Origin: Roseobacter fucihabitans
GTDB taxonomy: Bacteria > Pseudomonadota > Alphaproteobacteria > Rhodobacterales > Rhodobacteraceae
Length of the DNA stretch: 64,000 bases
Assembly: GCF_014337925.2 (NCBI RefSeq)
Contig: NZ_CP143423.1
Coordinates: forward strand, 3,688,501 to 3,752,500
Direction: 5' to 3'
In this document: positions 9,206-18,616 of the stretch, one piece after another
Layout of the letters: each line of letters begins with the position of its first letter
How positions within the stretch are numbered: position 1 is the stretch's first letter
Program-made: the position numbers and the translations under genes
The notes under the pieces: generated by a model
What the model saw: the letters and a program-made list of their open reading frames with translations, nothing else
Database searches by the model: none
Told to the model about the DNA's origin: nothing

Positions 9206-9639
9206 GCGCAAGTGTTTTTTTGCTGCATTTTTAGGGATGTGATCAAAGCTGGCAATTTAGGTATGACCCAACCTAATACGAGTCACCTTCGCAGGCTTGC
9301 GCAAATGCCTGAAAAGCGGACAGGTTTCCCGTTCGTTTGTCTTGATGATGCCAATCGCCGTTTTGGATGGTTGTTGTTGGAAATGGCAAAAACCAACCTC
9401 GGCCAAGCGGCACCCCACTCCCTATGCCCTTGTAGTCGCAGCTTTGCTTTGTGCATGGTTTGGCCACAACATACCGACCCATGTCGTATTTGAGGCCACT
9501 GGCTCTAATTCTAGACGTTGAACGCATATTTTCGCGACAGCGCTGCATAACTGCAACGGTTCTGGGGCCGCGATGTGACCCGCTCAGTCGATGTGTTTTT
9601 TTCGTCGTGATCTGGTCCGTGCCGATGCCTCCTGCCGGT

Positions 9640-9850
9640 TTTCGTTTCACTCAGCGCTGTCGTTGCCGATCTCGAGAATGTGACAGCTGTGGTGAGCTGA
9701 TCGGGCAAGGCAGTGGTCATTTTAGCGTCACAAAAGACAATTGCCCATTCGCGGCAACTGAGGTTGGTGATGATAAGCACGCTGATGCGCGCGTAGAGCT
9801 TGCGCAGAAGCTGAACAGCGCGCCCGCTTTGCGGTTGGACCACCGCCGGA
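9640..9850 (-). pseudogene. istB: IS21-family istB remnant (C-terminal part)
   Basis: A minus-strand stretch reads LLRKLYARISVLIITNLS then REWAIVFCDAKMTTALPDQLT, which matches the C-terminal third of IstB ATPases (pattern KLYERTSVIVTTNLSFGEW..VFGDAKMTTALLDRL). The match continues in a different frame as HSCHILEIGNDS, and the residues before it (GALF) are in yet another frame, so at least two frameshifts are present. The N-terminal ATP-binding part was not found. It is a dead fragment in an IS-rich gap. Confidence 0.65.
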
Positions 9851-10541
9851 TCATGCCGCCGGTCATAAAGCTCTCGGGCAGGGCTGTCGCCGAACAACCG
9901 AACACGCACAAATCATGCCAGGGGGCTTCACACAGCATCCATGGGGCGGCAGAGGCTTAGGACGCACATTTCCATTGGAAATTCCACGCGCGGGATGGGC
10001 GTTTGCAACACATAGGCTCGCACCTGAAAACGCCCTGATATGTGGTAGCTTGAAAGGGGCGAGCCGAAACTCAACGCGCTCACCGTCGATAGGGGAGGTT
10101 TCCGTTAAAAAAACCATTGGGTTTTGTGCTTTGAGGTTAAGCACGGCGCATATTTTGTGGAGCAATGAGAGGCGGCAGCCGCCGGACCATTGGGGCCGTG
10201 TTGGGAGGCTCGAGCTTCGCGGGATTCGAGCCGGTTTTGGGCGATTGCTGCGAGGTGAAAGCGTCTTGGACCGCTTCGCGCCAATCGAACTGGAATACCC
10301 CGTCTTATGCCTTTGAACACGCGCCCCTCGGATATGATAGCAAGACCGTTAAAAGCTATGTTGAGAGGGCTTTACAGGCACCGTGTTAGGGGCGCTTGCG
10401 GCCTAGCGGCGCGTTTGACCCCACGCATCACAAAGCGCCCCCCCTTCAGCGCGTGTTGCAACGGTCCCTAGGTATCGCGCGCCGATCTTTGGAGTTTACT
10501 GGTGCTGGCCGTGAGCGGATGGCAGCACAGGGAATAGGACA
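9851..10541. other. Non-coding debris between two IS21 remnants
   Basis: About 690 bases with short open frames on both strands, none with a recognisable domain or ribosome site. Position between two unrelated istB fragments suggests further decayed transposon sequence, but no specific match could be made by eye. Confidence 0.5.
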
Positions 10542-10830
10542 ATGAGCGCGGCACTGGGACGATTCGACTTCAGCTTCCAGCCCTCACCGGATCACGAGCG
10601 CATTGACACGCTCGCCCAGCTCGACTTCATGACGACACAATGGCCCACTGCGGGCATCCGATCGAGTATTTACAAAATAGAGAGATGTCTTCCGCGACCC
10701 CGCCGTCGCAACCGCGCTGCTCAATCGCCTGCTTCATCACGCCGTCGTCGTCCAGATTGACGGAGCCCATTACCGGATGCGGGCCCACTCGGATCTGATC
10801 CCGGAACATGCCCCCACAAACGCTCAATAA
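10542..10830 (+). pseudogene. istB: Second IS21-family istB remnant, internally deleted
   Basis: The first 30 codons read like an IstB N-terminus (RFDFSFQPSPDHERIDTLAQLDFM). About 50 bases later, from 10683, another frame reads DVFRDPAVATALLNRLLHH then VVVQIDGAHYRMRAHSDLIPEH up to a stop at 10828-10830, which is the IstB C-terminus. The whole ATPase core between them is missing. This is a deletion derivative, and its type differs from the istB fragment on the other strand at 9.7 kb. Confidence 0.68.
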
Positions 10831-10845
10831 CACCGCCGCCCACCC

Positions 10846-10998
10846 GAAAAATGGCACTGCAAGTCACATCAACAGCTGACAGCCGAAACCGCCGAACTGG
10901 GAAAATTTGAACTCCCGTTCACGGCGGAATACTTGCTCGCCAGCCGAGGCCATGATGCAGATCGGCTCCGCGAAGCCTATCAACAAAGCGCCATCTGA
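10846..10998 (+). pseudogene. Orphan C-terminal coding fragment, family unknown
   Basis: An open stretch without start codon encodes WHCKSHQQLTAETAELG then KFELPFTAEYLLASRGHDAD and ends in REAYQQSAI before TGA at 10996. Codon use resembles the host's genes and the sequence reads like a real protein tail, but I do not recognise the family. It lies between the istB remnant and the IS1111-type element, so its 5' part was probably lost by IS-mediated rearrangement. Confidence 0.3.
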
Positions 10999-11070
10999 CA
11001 CCGGCACCGAAATACTTTCTTTAGAACTCAAAAATATCTCAAATAATTAATAACAGCAACTCTGGCACTA

Positions 11071-12480
11071 AACCACGACCGCCTTTTATGGTTACCGCCT
11101 ATGGTGCAAGTTGTTTTTGACGCTGTAAGCATGTGATTGAGTGCGGTCTTCTATCAGGCCTTTGAGTGCGGCACTTCAGCAGCCGCTGGCCGGTATGGTG
11201 ATCTGCGGATCAGGTCCAAATCTGACGTACGAGCTTTGCTGCTCAGCCGGTAGTCTTGGTTTTCCTAATCCAGGTCTATTCGATCAATTTGCCCATTCAG
11301 GTCATCGACTTCTCACACCTCCTTCACCGACGTCAGATTGCTGTGCGCAGAGCTAGCGTCATACTGCTGCTGCCGCCTGCGTCGGATCTCTGTAATCTTC
11401 ATTATGCGTCATCATGGCCCAGATCGCGCGCGCCATTTTGTTTGCCAATGCGATTGCCACCAGCATCCGAGGCTTTCTCTCTAACATTCGCGCCAGCCAC
11501 GAGCCTGGCCGGATCGACTTGCGTCCAAGCCAGTTGAGCCGCATCATTGCTCCAATGATCAAAAGCCGGCGAATGTCAGCCTGCCCTGCTTTTGAGATCC
11601 GCCCAAGCCGGGCCTTGCCGCCTGAGGAATGTTGACGGGGCACCAAACCAAGCCAGGCGGCAAAATCCCGCCCACATTTAAAACTGCTCATCGGCGGAGC
11701 AAAAGCTTCAATAGCTAACGCCGTTAGAGGTCCAACGCCTGGCATCGTCTGTAATTGCCGGGTTAAATCCGCATTCTTTGACAGGACCTTGGCTTTCTTC
11801 GTTTTGGCTTCAATTCGGGCTGTCTTCTCGGCGATCTGTAAAATGAGATCTCGGCACGCTTCAAGGGCCAGTTCAGGTAGCTCTCCGTTCGATCCCTCAA
11901 GGGTGGCCTCGATACGCTTGAGGTTCGCAATGCCTAGCGGAAAAACATGGCCATATTCATACATCACCGCCCGAAGAGCATTCACCAATTCTGTCCGATG
12001 GCGAACAAGGCGTTCTCTGGCTCGGAACAATACCGCCCGGGCCTGCTGCTCTTGTGTTTTAGGCTCGACAAAGCGCATCTCAGGGCGCTGTGCTGCAATC
12101 ACAATGGCTTCTGCGTCCGCCGCATCATTCTTCTGCCGCTTTACGAAGGGCTTTACATACTGAGGAGCAATTAACTTTACCCTATGTCCAAATTTTACCA
12201 TCTGACGAGCCCAGTAGTGAGCACCACCACAGGATTCCAGAACCACTACACAAGGTGGGTGATCTGCCATAAATTTATGAAACTGCGGTCGCGAGAGCTT
12301 CTTTCGAAACTTGACCTCCCCAGTCATAGATGCTCCGTGAACTTGGAGCACATTCTTTGCTAAATCCACCCCGATCATAGTATCTTTCATCCTGCCGCCC
12401 TTTCCGTATTGTGAGTTTCAACACCACATATTGGCACATTGCGATGCCGTCTGGGGAGGGCGGCAACCATCCCGTCTGGC
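11071..12480 (-). mobile_element. IS110-family element, IS1111-type, copy 1
   Basis: A 1410-base segment that matches 37131-38540 at every position I compared. Subterminal inverted repeats of 12 bases (11 matching) are visible: ATGGTTACCGCC at 11088-11099 and, on the other strand, ATGGTTGCCGCC at 12470-12459. Short subterminal repeats and a long non-coding end downstream of the transposase (11071-11358, 288 bases) are typical of the IS1111 group. No target duplication is evident, as expected for IS110. It is inserted into the 3' part of a broken IS200-type transposase gene. Sequence shared by the two copies reaches 17 and 10 bases beyond the inverted repeats, so exact ends are uncertain. Confidence 0.9.
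11359..12390 (-). CDS. IS110-family (IS1111-type) transposase, copy 1
   Basis: 343-residue DEDD transposase. The N-terminal RuvC-like domain shows D9 (IGVDLAKN), E52 (VVLESCGG) and the KNDAADAEAI motif at about 87-96. A helical, Lys-rich linker follows, then the C-terminal Tnp20 domain with MPGVGPLTALAIEAF and the catalytic serine region RQHSSGGKARLG at about 252-263. Full length, no lesion seen, so probably active. The same protein is encoded at 37419-38450. These enzymes act with a structured guide RNA encoded in the non-coding end of the element. Confidence 0.95.
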   Translation of the reverse strand: MKDTMIGVDLAKNVLQVHGASMTGEVKFRKKLSRPQFHKFMADHPPCVVVLESCGGAHYWARQMVKFGHRVKLIAPQYVKPFVKRQKNDAADAEAIVIAAQRPEMRFVEPKTQEQQARAVLFRARERLVRHRTELVNALRAVMYEYGHVFPLGIANLKRIEATLEGSNGELPELALEACRDLILQIAEKTARIEAKTKKAKVLSKNADLTRQLQTMPGVGPLTALAIEAFAPPMSSFKCGRDFAAWLGLVPRQHSSGGKARLGRISKAGQADIRRLLIIGAMMRLNWLGRKSIRPGSWLARMLERKPRMLVAIALANKMARAIWAMMTHNEDYRDPTQAAAAV

Positions 12481-12926
12481 GTCGGTAGGATTGGTGATAT
12501 GCTGTTCCAGATACTGAAGTACGATGTCTTTGGTCCCTCTCGGGATCATGCTGCGCATGACCCTGTCGGGCAATGGATGGCACCGTTGGTGGTTGAAAAG
12601 TACCCACGGCCCCAAAAGTGCCTGCCCCAATAGCGTTTTTTGAGATGGGGGAACCCTTGCTGTATTTTGTGGGACGACCTGCCCTTCATCAGCCGTACCA
12701 GATCACTGATTGCCAGTTTCGGTGGGACCGACACGAACATATGAACGTGATCGCTCGACAAAACGCCCTTGATGATCTCGACGCCGCTCTGCGCACAAAC
12801 CTGGCGGAAGATATCACGGACCCGCAAGCGCAACAGGCCGCACAGTACCTTGAACCGGTATTTCGTCGACCAGACCAGGTGATATCTGTGATAGTAAACG
12901 CAATGTTTGCCGGTCGAGTATTGCAT
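12481..12926 (-). pseudogene. tnpA: IS200-type transposase tnpA, disrupted
   Basis: Y1 transposase. Residues 1-118 are in frame: MQYSTGKHCVYYHRYHLVWSTKYR at the N-terminus, the HUH motif in SSDHVHMFVSVPP and the catalytic-Tyr region FWGRGYFSTTNGAI. Then a 41-base hairpin element (12535-12575) shifts the frame. The true continuation, TKDIVLQYLEQHITNPTD, is found in another frame beyond it before the IS1111-type element cuts the gene. Active-site residues are preserved, so loss of function is due to the frame lesion and the truncation. Confidence 0.85.
12535..12575 (+). repeat. Hairpin mini-element, copy A (in IS200 tnpA)
   Basis: 41 nt beginning CCCTCTCGGGATCATGCTGC and ending CCTGTCGGGCAATG. 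It folds as GGG-A-TCATGC / GCATGA-CCC with loop TGC and one bulged A. Removing it joins the tnpA frame exactly (N-G-A-I / T-K-D-I-V-L), so it is an insertion. On the gene's strand it follows CATC. Related copies lie at 60721, 60801, 61005 (partial) and 61371. Confidence 0.75.
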
Positions 12927-12929
12927 GTT

Positions 12930-12989
12930 CTTATCCTCCCCGGAAATGAGCCTTAAGACCTGCGACGGCTCATTTCTGGGGAGGATAAG
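12930..12989 (-). promoter_or_regulatory. Long leader hairpin masking the tnpA ribosome site
   Basis: Bases 12930-12952 pair with 12967-12989, 23 positions with one mismatch, around a 14-base loop. On the minus strand the distal arm contains GGGGAGG, the only good ribosome-binding site, 8 bases before the tnpA ATG. Sequestering of the ribosome site by a leader hairpin is a known way in which IS200 limits its own transposase. Confidence 0.7.
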
Positions 12990-13180
12990 ATCATAAGACG
13001 ATTCTTCGTGCTAAAGCACTCCCGTCTGGAAGACGGGGGGTTTAGACCAATAAGTGGATACTAAATTCTACGCCTAACACCTAAAAAACGCCATTTGAGT
13101 CGGATATGCTCATAAATCTTGATTCCCAAAACCAGATTTTTGCGCTAGTGTCAGACAAAATAAAAAAGAGCGAGAGGCAG

Positions 13181-13768
13181 ATGAGCAGAACTCTTCGCGC
13201 GATGACACTGGTTTTATTGGTCGCCTCTTGCGGGGGTGGACAGGGAACTGCGCCGCGTCACCTTGACGATGCGTGCAGAATTGCCAGCGAGCGCCCAGAA
13301 TACCTTAAGGCATTCCGAAAAACGGAACGGAAATGGGGCGTACCCGTTCACGTACAAATGGCGACGATGCATCAGGAAAGTAAGTTCATTTCCAACGCCC
13401 GAACGCCTCAAAAATACGCATTGGGTGTGATTCCGATGGGTCGGGTATCAACGGCTTATGGGTATGCTCAGGCGCTGGACGGCACCTGGGATGATTACAA
13501 GAAAGCAACCGGCAAACGATTCGCCCGCCGCGACCGCATCCGGGATGCGTCTGATTTCATGGGCTGGTATATGGTTACAAGCCGGTCGAAAAATGGCATT
13601 CCGCTGACGGACACACGCAACCAATATCTCGCTTATCACGAAGGCCACACAGGCTACGCCCGTGGCAGTTATAATCGAAAATCATGGTTGCTGAATGTCG
13701 CCAACAAGGTAGACCAGCGCGCCGACGTCTACCAAGCGCAGCTTGCGACATGTAACCTCAGACGCTGA
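13181..13768 (+). CDS. Lytic-transglycosylase-like (SLT) lipoprotein
   Basis: 195 residues from the ATG at 13181, chosen because GAGAGG lies just upstream and the protein then begins with a lipoprotein signal (MSRTLRAMTLVLLVASC, lipobox VASC). The mature part resembles SLT-domain proteins: a candidate catalytic Glu in MHQESKF, then STAYGYAQALDGTWDDYKKATG and a C-terminal YLAYHEGHTGYARGSY. Expected to be anchored at the periplasmic face of a membrane and to act on peptidoglycan; catalytic activity is inferred. Convergent with lolA, 4 bases apart. Confidence 0.82.
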   Translation: MSRTLRAMTLVLLVASCGGGQGTAPRHLDDACRIASERPEYLKAFRKTERKWGVPVHVQMATMHQESKFISNARTPQKYALGVIPMGRVSTAYGYAQALDGTWDDYKKATGKRFARRDRIRDASDFMGWYMVTSRSKNGIPLTDTRNQYLAYHEGHTGYARGSYNRKSWLLNVANKVDQRADVYQAQLATCNLRR

Positions 13769-13772
13769 CCGG

Positions 13773-14378
13773 CTACCGATCCCGGTGCTGCAGTGCCACG
13801 CCGGGATCAAACAACGTGTTACGCAGGCTCATACCCGTTTCAAATGCCCCGAGAACGACCGTCGTCTGGCCACCATTTGCGTCGTTGATGACCCACTGGC
13901 GCAATTGTGTCGGCGCATCTGTGAAGCTCATCTGTATCGTCCCATATTCGGAGTTTTTAGGGTCCTGCGCCGTCACAATGGTCGCCGTGCCGTCATAGTC
14001 ATGACCCGTCACCATCCGCGCCTGCTTCAAGTTGACCTGGCGTGCCAAAATAAGGGACAAAGGCGTTTTGCTCAGCGGATAGGTTTCGGGCGGTTGGTTC
14101 GATTTTTTGTCAATAATAACAACGGCGTTTGCGCTGGCGAGCACAAGCGCCTGTTCGGGGGGGTCATATTCAAAACGCATCTTTCCAGGGCGGCTGATGT
14201 AAAGCGTCCCACTGCTCGTCGTGCCGTCATCATTGACCTGCGTAAATCTGCTCTGCGCCGTTTTCAAGCCGTTGAAATAGTTTGATATTTCATCCAGAGA
14301 GAGTTTATCCGCCAGAGCCGGAAACGCGGAGAACGCCGCGCAGAAAACCGCCCAAACGGCCATACGAAGATGTTGCAT
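13773..14378 (-). CDS. lolA: Outer-membrane lipoprotein carrier LolA
   Basis: 201 residues with a Sec signal peptide (MQHLRMAVWAVFCAAFSAFPALA, cleavage before DKLS). The mature part has the LolA layout: YFNGLKTAQSRFTQVNDDG, SGTLYISRPGKMRFEYDPP and LVLASANAVVIIDKKSNQ. LolA ferries lipoproteins through the periplasm from the LolCDE complex to the outer membrane. A TTG one codon upstream is also open, but ATG at 14378 is preferred. It lies about 100 bases downstream of ftsK, an order common in this bacterial group. Confidence 0.95.
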   Translation of the reverse strand: MQHLRMAVWAVFCAAFSAFPALADKLSLDEISNYFNGLKTAQSRFTQVNDDGTTSSGTLYISRPGKMRFEYDPPEQALVLASANAVVIIDKKSNQPPETYPLSKTPLSLILARQVNLKQARMVTGHDYDGTATIVTAQDPKNSEYGTIQMSFTDAPTQLRQWVINDANGGQTTVVLGAFETGMSLRNTLFDPGVALQHRDR

Positions 14379-14484
14379 CAAACACTCCCAAACAATCCTA
14401 CCTTCGATATGTAAACACGGCAGGCTCGTTATACGATGCCACTGACGGAATTTTTACCGCTGCCCACCCATGTTCCCGGCAAGA

Positions 14485-17307
14485 TCAGCCCTGTTCCGGC
14501 ACCAGAATCTCGCGTTTGCCCACGTGGTTGGCGGGGGACACCAGCCCCTGCTCTTCCATCTGCTCGACCAGACGTGCGGCCTTGTTATACCCAATCGCCA
14601 GTTTGCGCTGGATATAGCTGGTAGAACACTTGCGATCCTTGATCACAACTTGCACCGCCGTGTCATAAAGCGCGTCTTCACCGTCAGTATTGCCGCCCAG
14701 ACCCAGCACCAGATCAATGTCGTTTTCCTTATCATCAGACGGGCCTTCAACCACGCCGGAAATATAATCCGGTGCGCCGTAGGCCTTGAGGTGGTTGACG
14801 ATTTCTTCGACCTCTTCGTCCGACACAAACGGCCCGTGACAGCGCGTAATTTTCGCGCCCCCCGCCATATAAAGCATGTCGCCCATGCCCAAGAGCTGCT
14901 CTGCGCCCATCTCACCCAAGATCGTACGGCTGTCGATTTTCGATGTCACCTGGAACGAAATTCGCGTGGGGAAATTCGCCTTGATCGTACCAGTGATTAC
15001 ATCAACGGACGGGCGTTGCGTGGCCATGATCAGGTGGATGCCGGAGGCGCGCGCCATCTGCGCGAGACGCTGGATGCAGGCCTCGATTTCCTTGCCCGCG
15101 ACCATCATCAAATCGGCCATTTCGTCCACGATCACCACGATATAGGGCAATGCGACGGGCGTGTTTTCCTCCGTCTCAAACACCGGCTCACCGGTCTCCT
15201 CGTCAAACCCGGTTTGCACCGTGCGGGTGAACAACTCGCCCTTGGACAGCGCCTCGCGGACGCGGCCGTTGTAGCCTTCGATGTTGCGCACACCCATCTT
15301 GGACATCTTGCGATAGCGCTCTTCCATCTCGCCCACGACCCACTTCAGGGCGACAACCGCCTTTTTGGGGTCCGTTACGACGGGGGACAGCAGGTGTGGA
15401 ATACCGTCATAAACGCTGAGTTCCAGCATCTTTGGGTCGATCATGATCATGCGGCATTCATCAGGGCTGAGCTTGTAAAGCAACGACAGGATCATGGTGT
15501 TGATGGCCACCGATTTCCCCGAACCGGTGGTCCCCGCGATCAACAGGTGGGGCATTTTCGCCAGGTTCGCCACCATGGGATCGCCCCCGATATCCTTGCC
15601 CAAGGCCAGCGGCAGGCGCATGTTGCTATCGCCAAAATCACGCGCGGCGAGGATTTCGCGCAGAACGACTTTCTCGCGGGTCTCATTGGGCAATTCGATC
15701 CCGATCACGGAACGTCCCGGCACCGTCGACACCCGCGCGGACAGCGCCGCCATGGAGCGCGCGATATCATCCGCAAGACCGATCACACGGGAGGCTTTTA
15801 GACCGGGCGCGGGTTCCAATTCATACATCGTGACGACGGGACCGGGGCGCACCGCAACGATTTCACCTTTCACGCCATAGTCATCCAGCACGGATTCCAG
15901 CATGCGGGCGTTTTCTTCCAAGGCTTCATCGCTCAGATGCAGACGCGGCACTTCAATAGGGTTTTCCAGTAGATTCAGGGGCGGCAATTCGAAACCGGGA
16001 TGGCTGTCTTCAAAGGACAAGGCGGGTTGCGCCTCTTGCTTTGCACGGGTCGAGGGTTGCACCGGTTTGCGGTTCAGTTGCTGCACAACACGGCGTGGCT
16101 CTGGCGTCGGGATCACCGGGGCGACCGGCAGCGGCAGGTCCTCTTCGAGGTCGTCGATCGGATCCATCCCTTCCGGGGCAGGCGGAATTGATGTCATGTG
16201 CGATGCGGTCAGGGGCGGCTCGACACGCCCTGTAGCCGGGTCCAACAGCAATGGATCCGGGCCGCGGCCCCGCCCCTTGGTTAAGGGTGCCGTGATCGGC
16301 AATTGAATGGATTTACTGCTGCGCGCCCGCGATTTAATCACATCTGCAATGCGGGCCTTGATACGGTCCTCGCCGGGGGCACCTTCGAAATCTTCCGTCA
16401 GGTCGTATTCAACCAATTCAGGTTCCGGCAGGGTTTCGGGACGTTTTACCAGCCCCGGCATCCGCGCAAACAAGCCGACTTTGGGCTCAACACGGGTTTG
16501 CTGAAACGCCGGTGCGTCCTCCATCGGGGCGACTTCGGAATGAACTGTTTCATCTGCGGCCATCTGCGCCGCCGCTGCGCGTGCTTCACGCGCCTGTTCA
16601 CGTTTTTCTGCGTGGCGAGCCGAAAGAGTGTGCGCCGTACTCAATGCACCGCTCGCACCGCGCCCGAGCAACGCCATGACACCCGCATAGACCATCACCA
16701 GCCCGACCAACAAGAAGCGGCCAATGCGCACCAGTTCCGCACGCGTGAAACCGGTTACAAATGCGCCAATCGCCAGGATACCAACCGCCATAAGCACCGA
16801 CATAAGCTTGACCGTAAAGGTCGAGCCGATCGGCAACAGCGTCAGCAAAGCCCCCATGACGGTATCACCGAACAAGCCCCCAAGGCCAAAGCTATGGGTG
16901 TCCAGCCAATTGCCATCCGGCGTCAGCGTCGCCGCATAAATCGAGCCAAGCGCGATCGCAATCGGTACAAAAATCAACCGCCCCAACGCGCGTTCCGCCC
17001 CCTGGTGCAGCGCAAACCGTGCGCCCCATGCTAGCAAAGCGACACCAATGCCCCAGGCTCCCCAGCCGACAATCATGAACAGCGGTGCGGCCAGCGAGGC
17101 CCCGGTGCGCCCCAGCCAGTTTTGCACGGGCGCATCCGTCGAGACCATCCAGTTGGGATCATCCGGCGTATAAGAAGCGATCATCGCGCAGGCCATGAGG
17201 CCCAGAGCGATCAGGACCAGACCCAACAGTTCCTTGCCCCGTTTTTCGACCGCCGCCGCCATGTTGCTGTCCAGCAGTGGGTCGCGCCCCCGTGTTTGAT
17301 ATGCCAT
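14485..17307 (-). CDS. ftsK: DNA translocase FtsK
   Basis: 940 residues. Four or more membrane helices occupy about residues 30-210 (for example [21 protein letters not shown]). A Pro/Glu-rich linker follows, then the motor domain with Walker [17 protein letters not shown], Walker [15 protein letters not shown] and the FtsK segment [18 protein letters not shown] winged-helix gamma domain ([28 protein letters not shown]) at the C-terminus binds KOPS sequences. It pumps chromosome ends to the septum and activates XerCD at dif. GAGGA precedes the ATG. Preceded by the aminotransferase gene with an 18-base gap. Confidence 0.97.
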   Translation of the reverse strand: MAYQTRGRDPLLDSNMAAAVEKRGKELLGLVLIALGLMACAMIASYTPDDPNWMVSTDAPVQNWLGRTGASLAAPLFMIVGWGAWGIGVALLAWGARFALHQGAERALGRLIFVPIAIALGSIYAATLTPDGNWLDTHSFGLGGLFGDTVMGALLTLLPIGSTFTVKLMSVLMAVGILAIGAFVTGFTRAELVRIGRFLLVGLVMVYAGVMALLGRGASGALSTAHTLSARHAEKREQAREARAAAAQMAADETVHSEVAPMEDAPAFQQTRVEPKVGLFARMPGLVKRPETLPEPELVEYDLTEDFEGAPGEDRIKARIADVIKSRARSSKSIQLPITAPLTKGRGRGPDPLLLDPATGRVEPPLTASHMTSIPPAPEGMDPIDDLEEDLPLPVAPVIPTPEPRRVVQQLNRKPVQPSTRAKQEAQPALSFEDSHPGFELPPLNLLENPIEVPRLHLSDEALEENARMLESVLDDYGVKGEIVAVRPGPVVTMYELEPAPGLKASRVIGLADDIARSMAALSARVSTVPGRSVIGIELPNETREKVVLREILAARDFGDSNMRLPLALGKDIGGDPMVANLAKMPHLLIAGTTGSGKSVAINTMILSLLYKLSPDECRMIMIDPKMLELSVYDGIPHLLSPVVTDPKKAVVALKWVVGEMEERYRKMSKMGVRNIEGYNGRVREALSKGELFTRTVQTGFDEETGEPVFETEENTPVALPYIVVIVDEMADLMMVAGKEIEACIQRLAQMARASGIHLIMATQRPSVDVITGTIKANFPTRISFQVTSKIDSRTILGEMGAEQLLGMGDMLYMAGGAKITRCHGPFVSDEEVEEIVNHLKAYGAPDYISGVVEGPSDDKENDIDLVLGLGGNTDGEDALYDTAVQVVIKDRKCSTSYIQRKLAIGYNKAARLVEQMEEQGLVSPANHVGKREILVPEQG

Positions 17308-17325
17308 GCTCTGATTCCTCGTTAA

Positions 17326-18510
17326 TTACTGCGGATAAAGGCAGTCGCGGATCAATTCGATCCCACGCGCCGTTTCCGCTTTTGGGGCCACCATCGCAGC
17401 CCTGATATATCTCTGACCCGGATTTATGCCGTTCCAGTCCTGCGCCAGATAGCCACCGGGCAAGACCCGCACGCCCGTCTCGCGCCACAGCTTCACCGCT
17501 GCGGCCTCGTCATTTTCTACCGGCAGCCACAGAAAAAAGCCGGCCTCCGGGCTGGCGTATCCTGGCACATTGCCCAAAATGCGATCCGCGATATCGTATT
17601 TCTCAACATACATCGCGCGGTTTTCGATGGCATGCGCTTCGTCATTCCAGACCGCAGCTGCGGCCGCCTGCAACGGCAGTGGCAAGGGCGCGCCCGCAAA
17701 ATTGCGCAGCTGTTTGATTTCGCGAATATTATCCGCCCCGCTGGCGACAAAACCGGACCGTAATCCGGGCAGGTTGGAACGTTTGGACAGCGAGTGAAAA
17801 ATCACCACCCGGTTGAGATCCGCGCCCAGTTCATGGGCGACCTGCAGGGCTCCGACGGGCGGCGTGTCACGGTAAATCTCGGAATAACATTCATCGGCGA
17901 AGATTTTGAAATCAAACTTCTCTGCCAGATGGATCAGGTCGCGCCAATATTCCCGGCTCGCCACAGCACCCTGCGGATTGGCCGGGGAGCAAATAAACGC
18001 CGCCGTCGTGCGGTTCAGCACGTGATCGGGCAGATTGGCAAAATCCGGCAGATGCCCGTTTTCCAACGTCGCCGGGACCATGATTGGATCGGATGTGACC
18101 GACAGCGCCGCAATCATATAGACCTGATAGAACGGGTTCGGCATCAAAATCGCGGGCCGTTCGCCATTTTTGGTTTCAGGACAAAGCGCCATGACGGCGT
18201 TATAGAGCCCCTCGCGCGTGCCATTGAGCGCCATGACCTGTGTGTCGGGATCGAGCACAACATCGTAACGGCGTTTCACAAAACCGCTGATGGCCGCGCG
18301 CAATTCCGGCGAGCCATCATTCGGGGGATAACTGTTAAAACCGCTGGCATTCTCGGCGATCACATCCATGACCCAGGCCGGAAAGACATGTTTCGGTTCG
18401 CCAATGGTCATGTGGATCGTCGGCCCACCGCCCTCGTGTACGTCCAAAAGAGCACGCAAACGTGGCCACGCATGTGCCGGAAGGTTCGAAAACCGCTCAG
18501 GATACACCAT
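17326..18510 (-). CDS. Class I/II aminotransferase, probable DapC
   Basis: About 394 residues, PLP fold type I. The aspartate-aminotransferase-like motifs are visible: PNDGSPELRAAI, an NPFYQVY segment, SPANPQGAV, the cofactor-binding DECYSEIY and the PLP lysine in FHSLSKRSNLPGLRSGF. The pattern resembles N-succinyldiaminopimelate aminotransferases (DapC), which act in lysine and peptidoglycan precursor synthesis. Substrate is inferred only from resemblance. The ATG at 18510 has GAGG nine bases upstream. Probably co-transcribed with ftsK. Confidence 0.88.
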   Translation of the reverse strand: MVYPERFSNLPAHAWPRLRALLDVHEGGGPTIHMTIGEPKHVFPAWVMDVIAENASGFNSYPPNDGSPELRAAISGFVKRRYDVVLDPDTQVMALNGTREGLYNAVMALCPETKNGERPAILMPNPFYQVYMIAALSVTSDPIMVPATLENGHLPDFANLPDHVLNRTTAAFICSPANPQGAVASREYWRDLIHLAEKFDFKIFADECYSEIYRDTPPVGALQVAHELGADLNRVVIFHSLSKRSNLPGLRSGFVASGADNIREIKQLRNFAGAPLPLPLQAAAAAVWNDEAHAIENRAMYVEKYDIADRILGNVPGYASPEAGFFLWLPVENDEAAAVKLWRETGVRVLPGGYLAQDWNGINPGQRYIRAAMVAPKAETARGIELIRDCLYPQ

Positions 18511-18616
18511 CAAAACTGCCTCAGATCGGGATCATTCACGTCCCGTTTAACCTAAACTACCCAAGGCGGCGGCCTGCGTCCACAAAAACGCGAAGTATAT
18601 TCGCGATTTGTGGCTT

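Larger units (their letters stand above)
12481..13045 (-). mobile_element. Decayed IS200/IS605-type element
   Basis: Contains a broken tnpA, a long leader hairpin and, near its outer end, a perfect terminal hairpin CCCGTCT-GGA-AGACGGG at 13021-13037. Such end hairpins are what IS200/IS605 transposases recognise. The 3' side is lost: sequence runs directly into the IS1111-type element at 12480. The outer boundary at about 13045 is an estimate from the hairpin. Confidence 0.75.

Noticed and set aside
14470-15801. 443-codon open frame on the plus strand
   Set aside because: Lies wholly opposite ftsK; rich in His, Arg and Gln as expected from the complement of a GC-rich gene; no domain.
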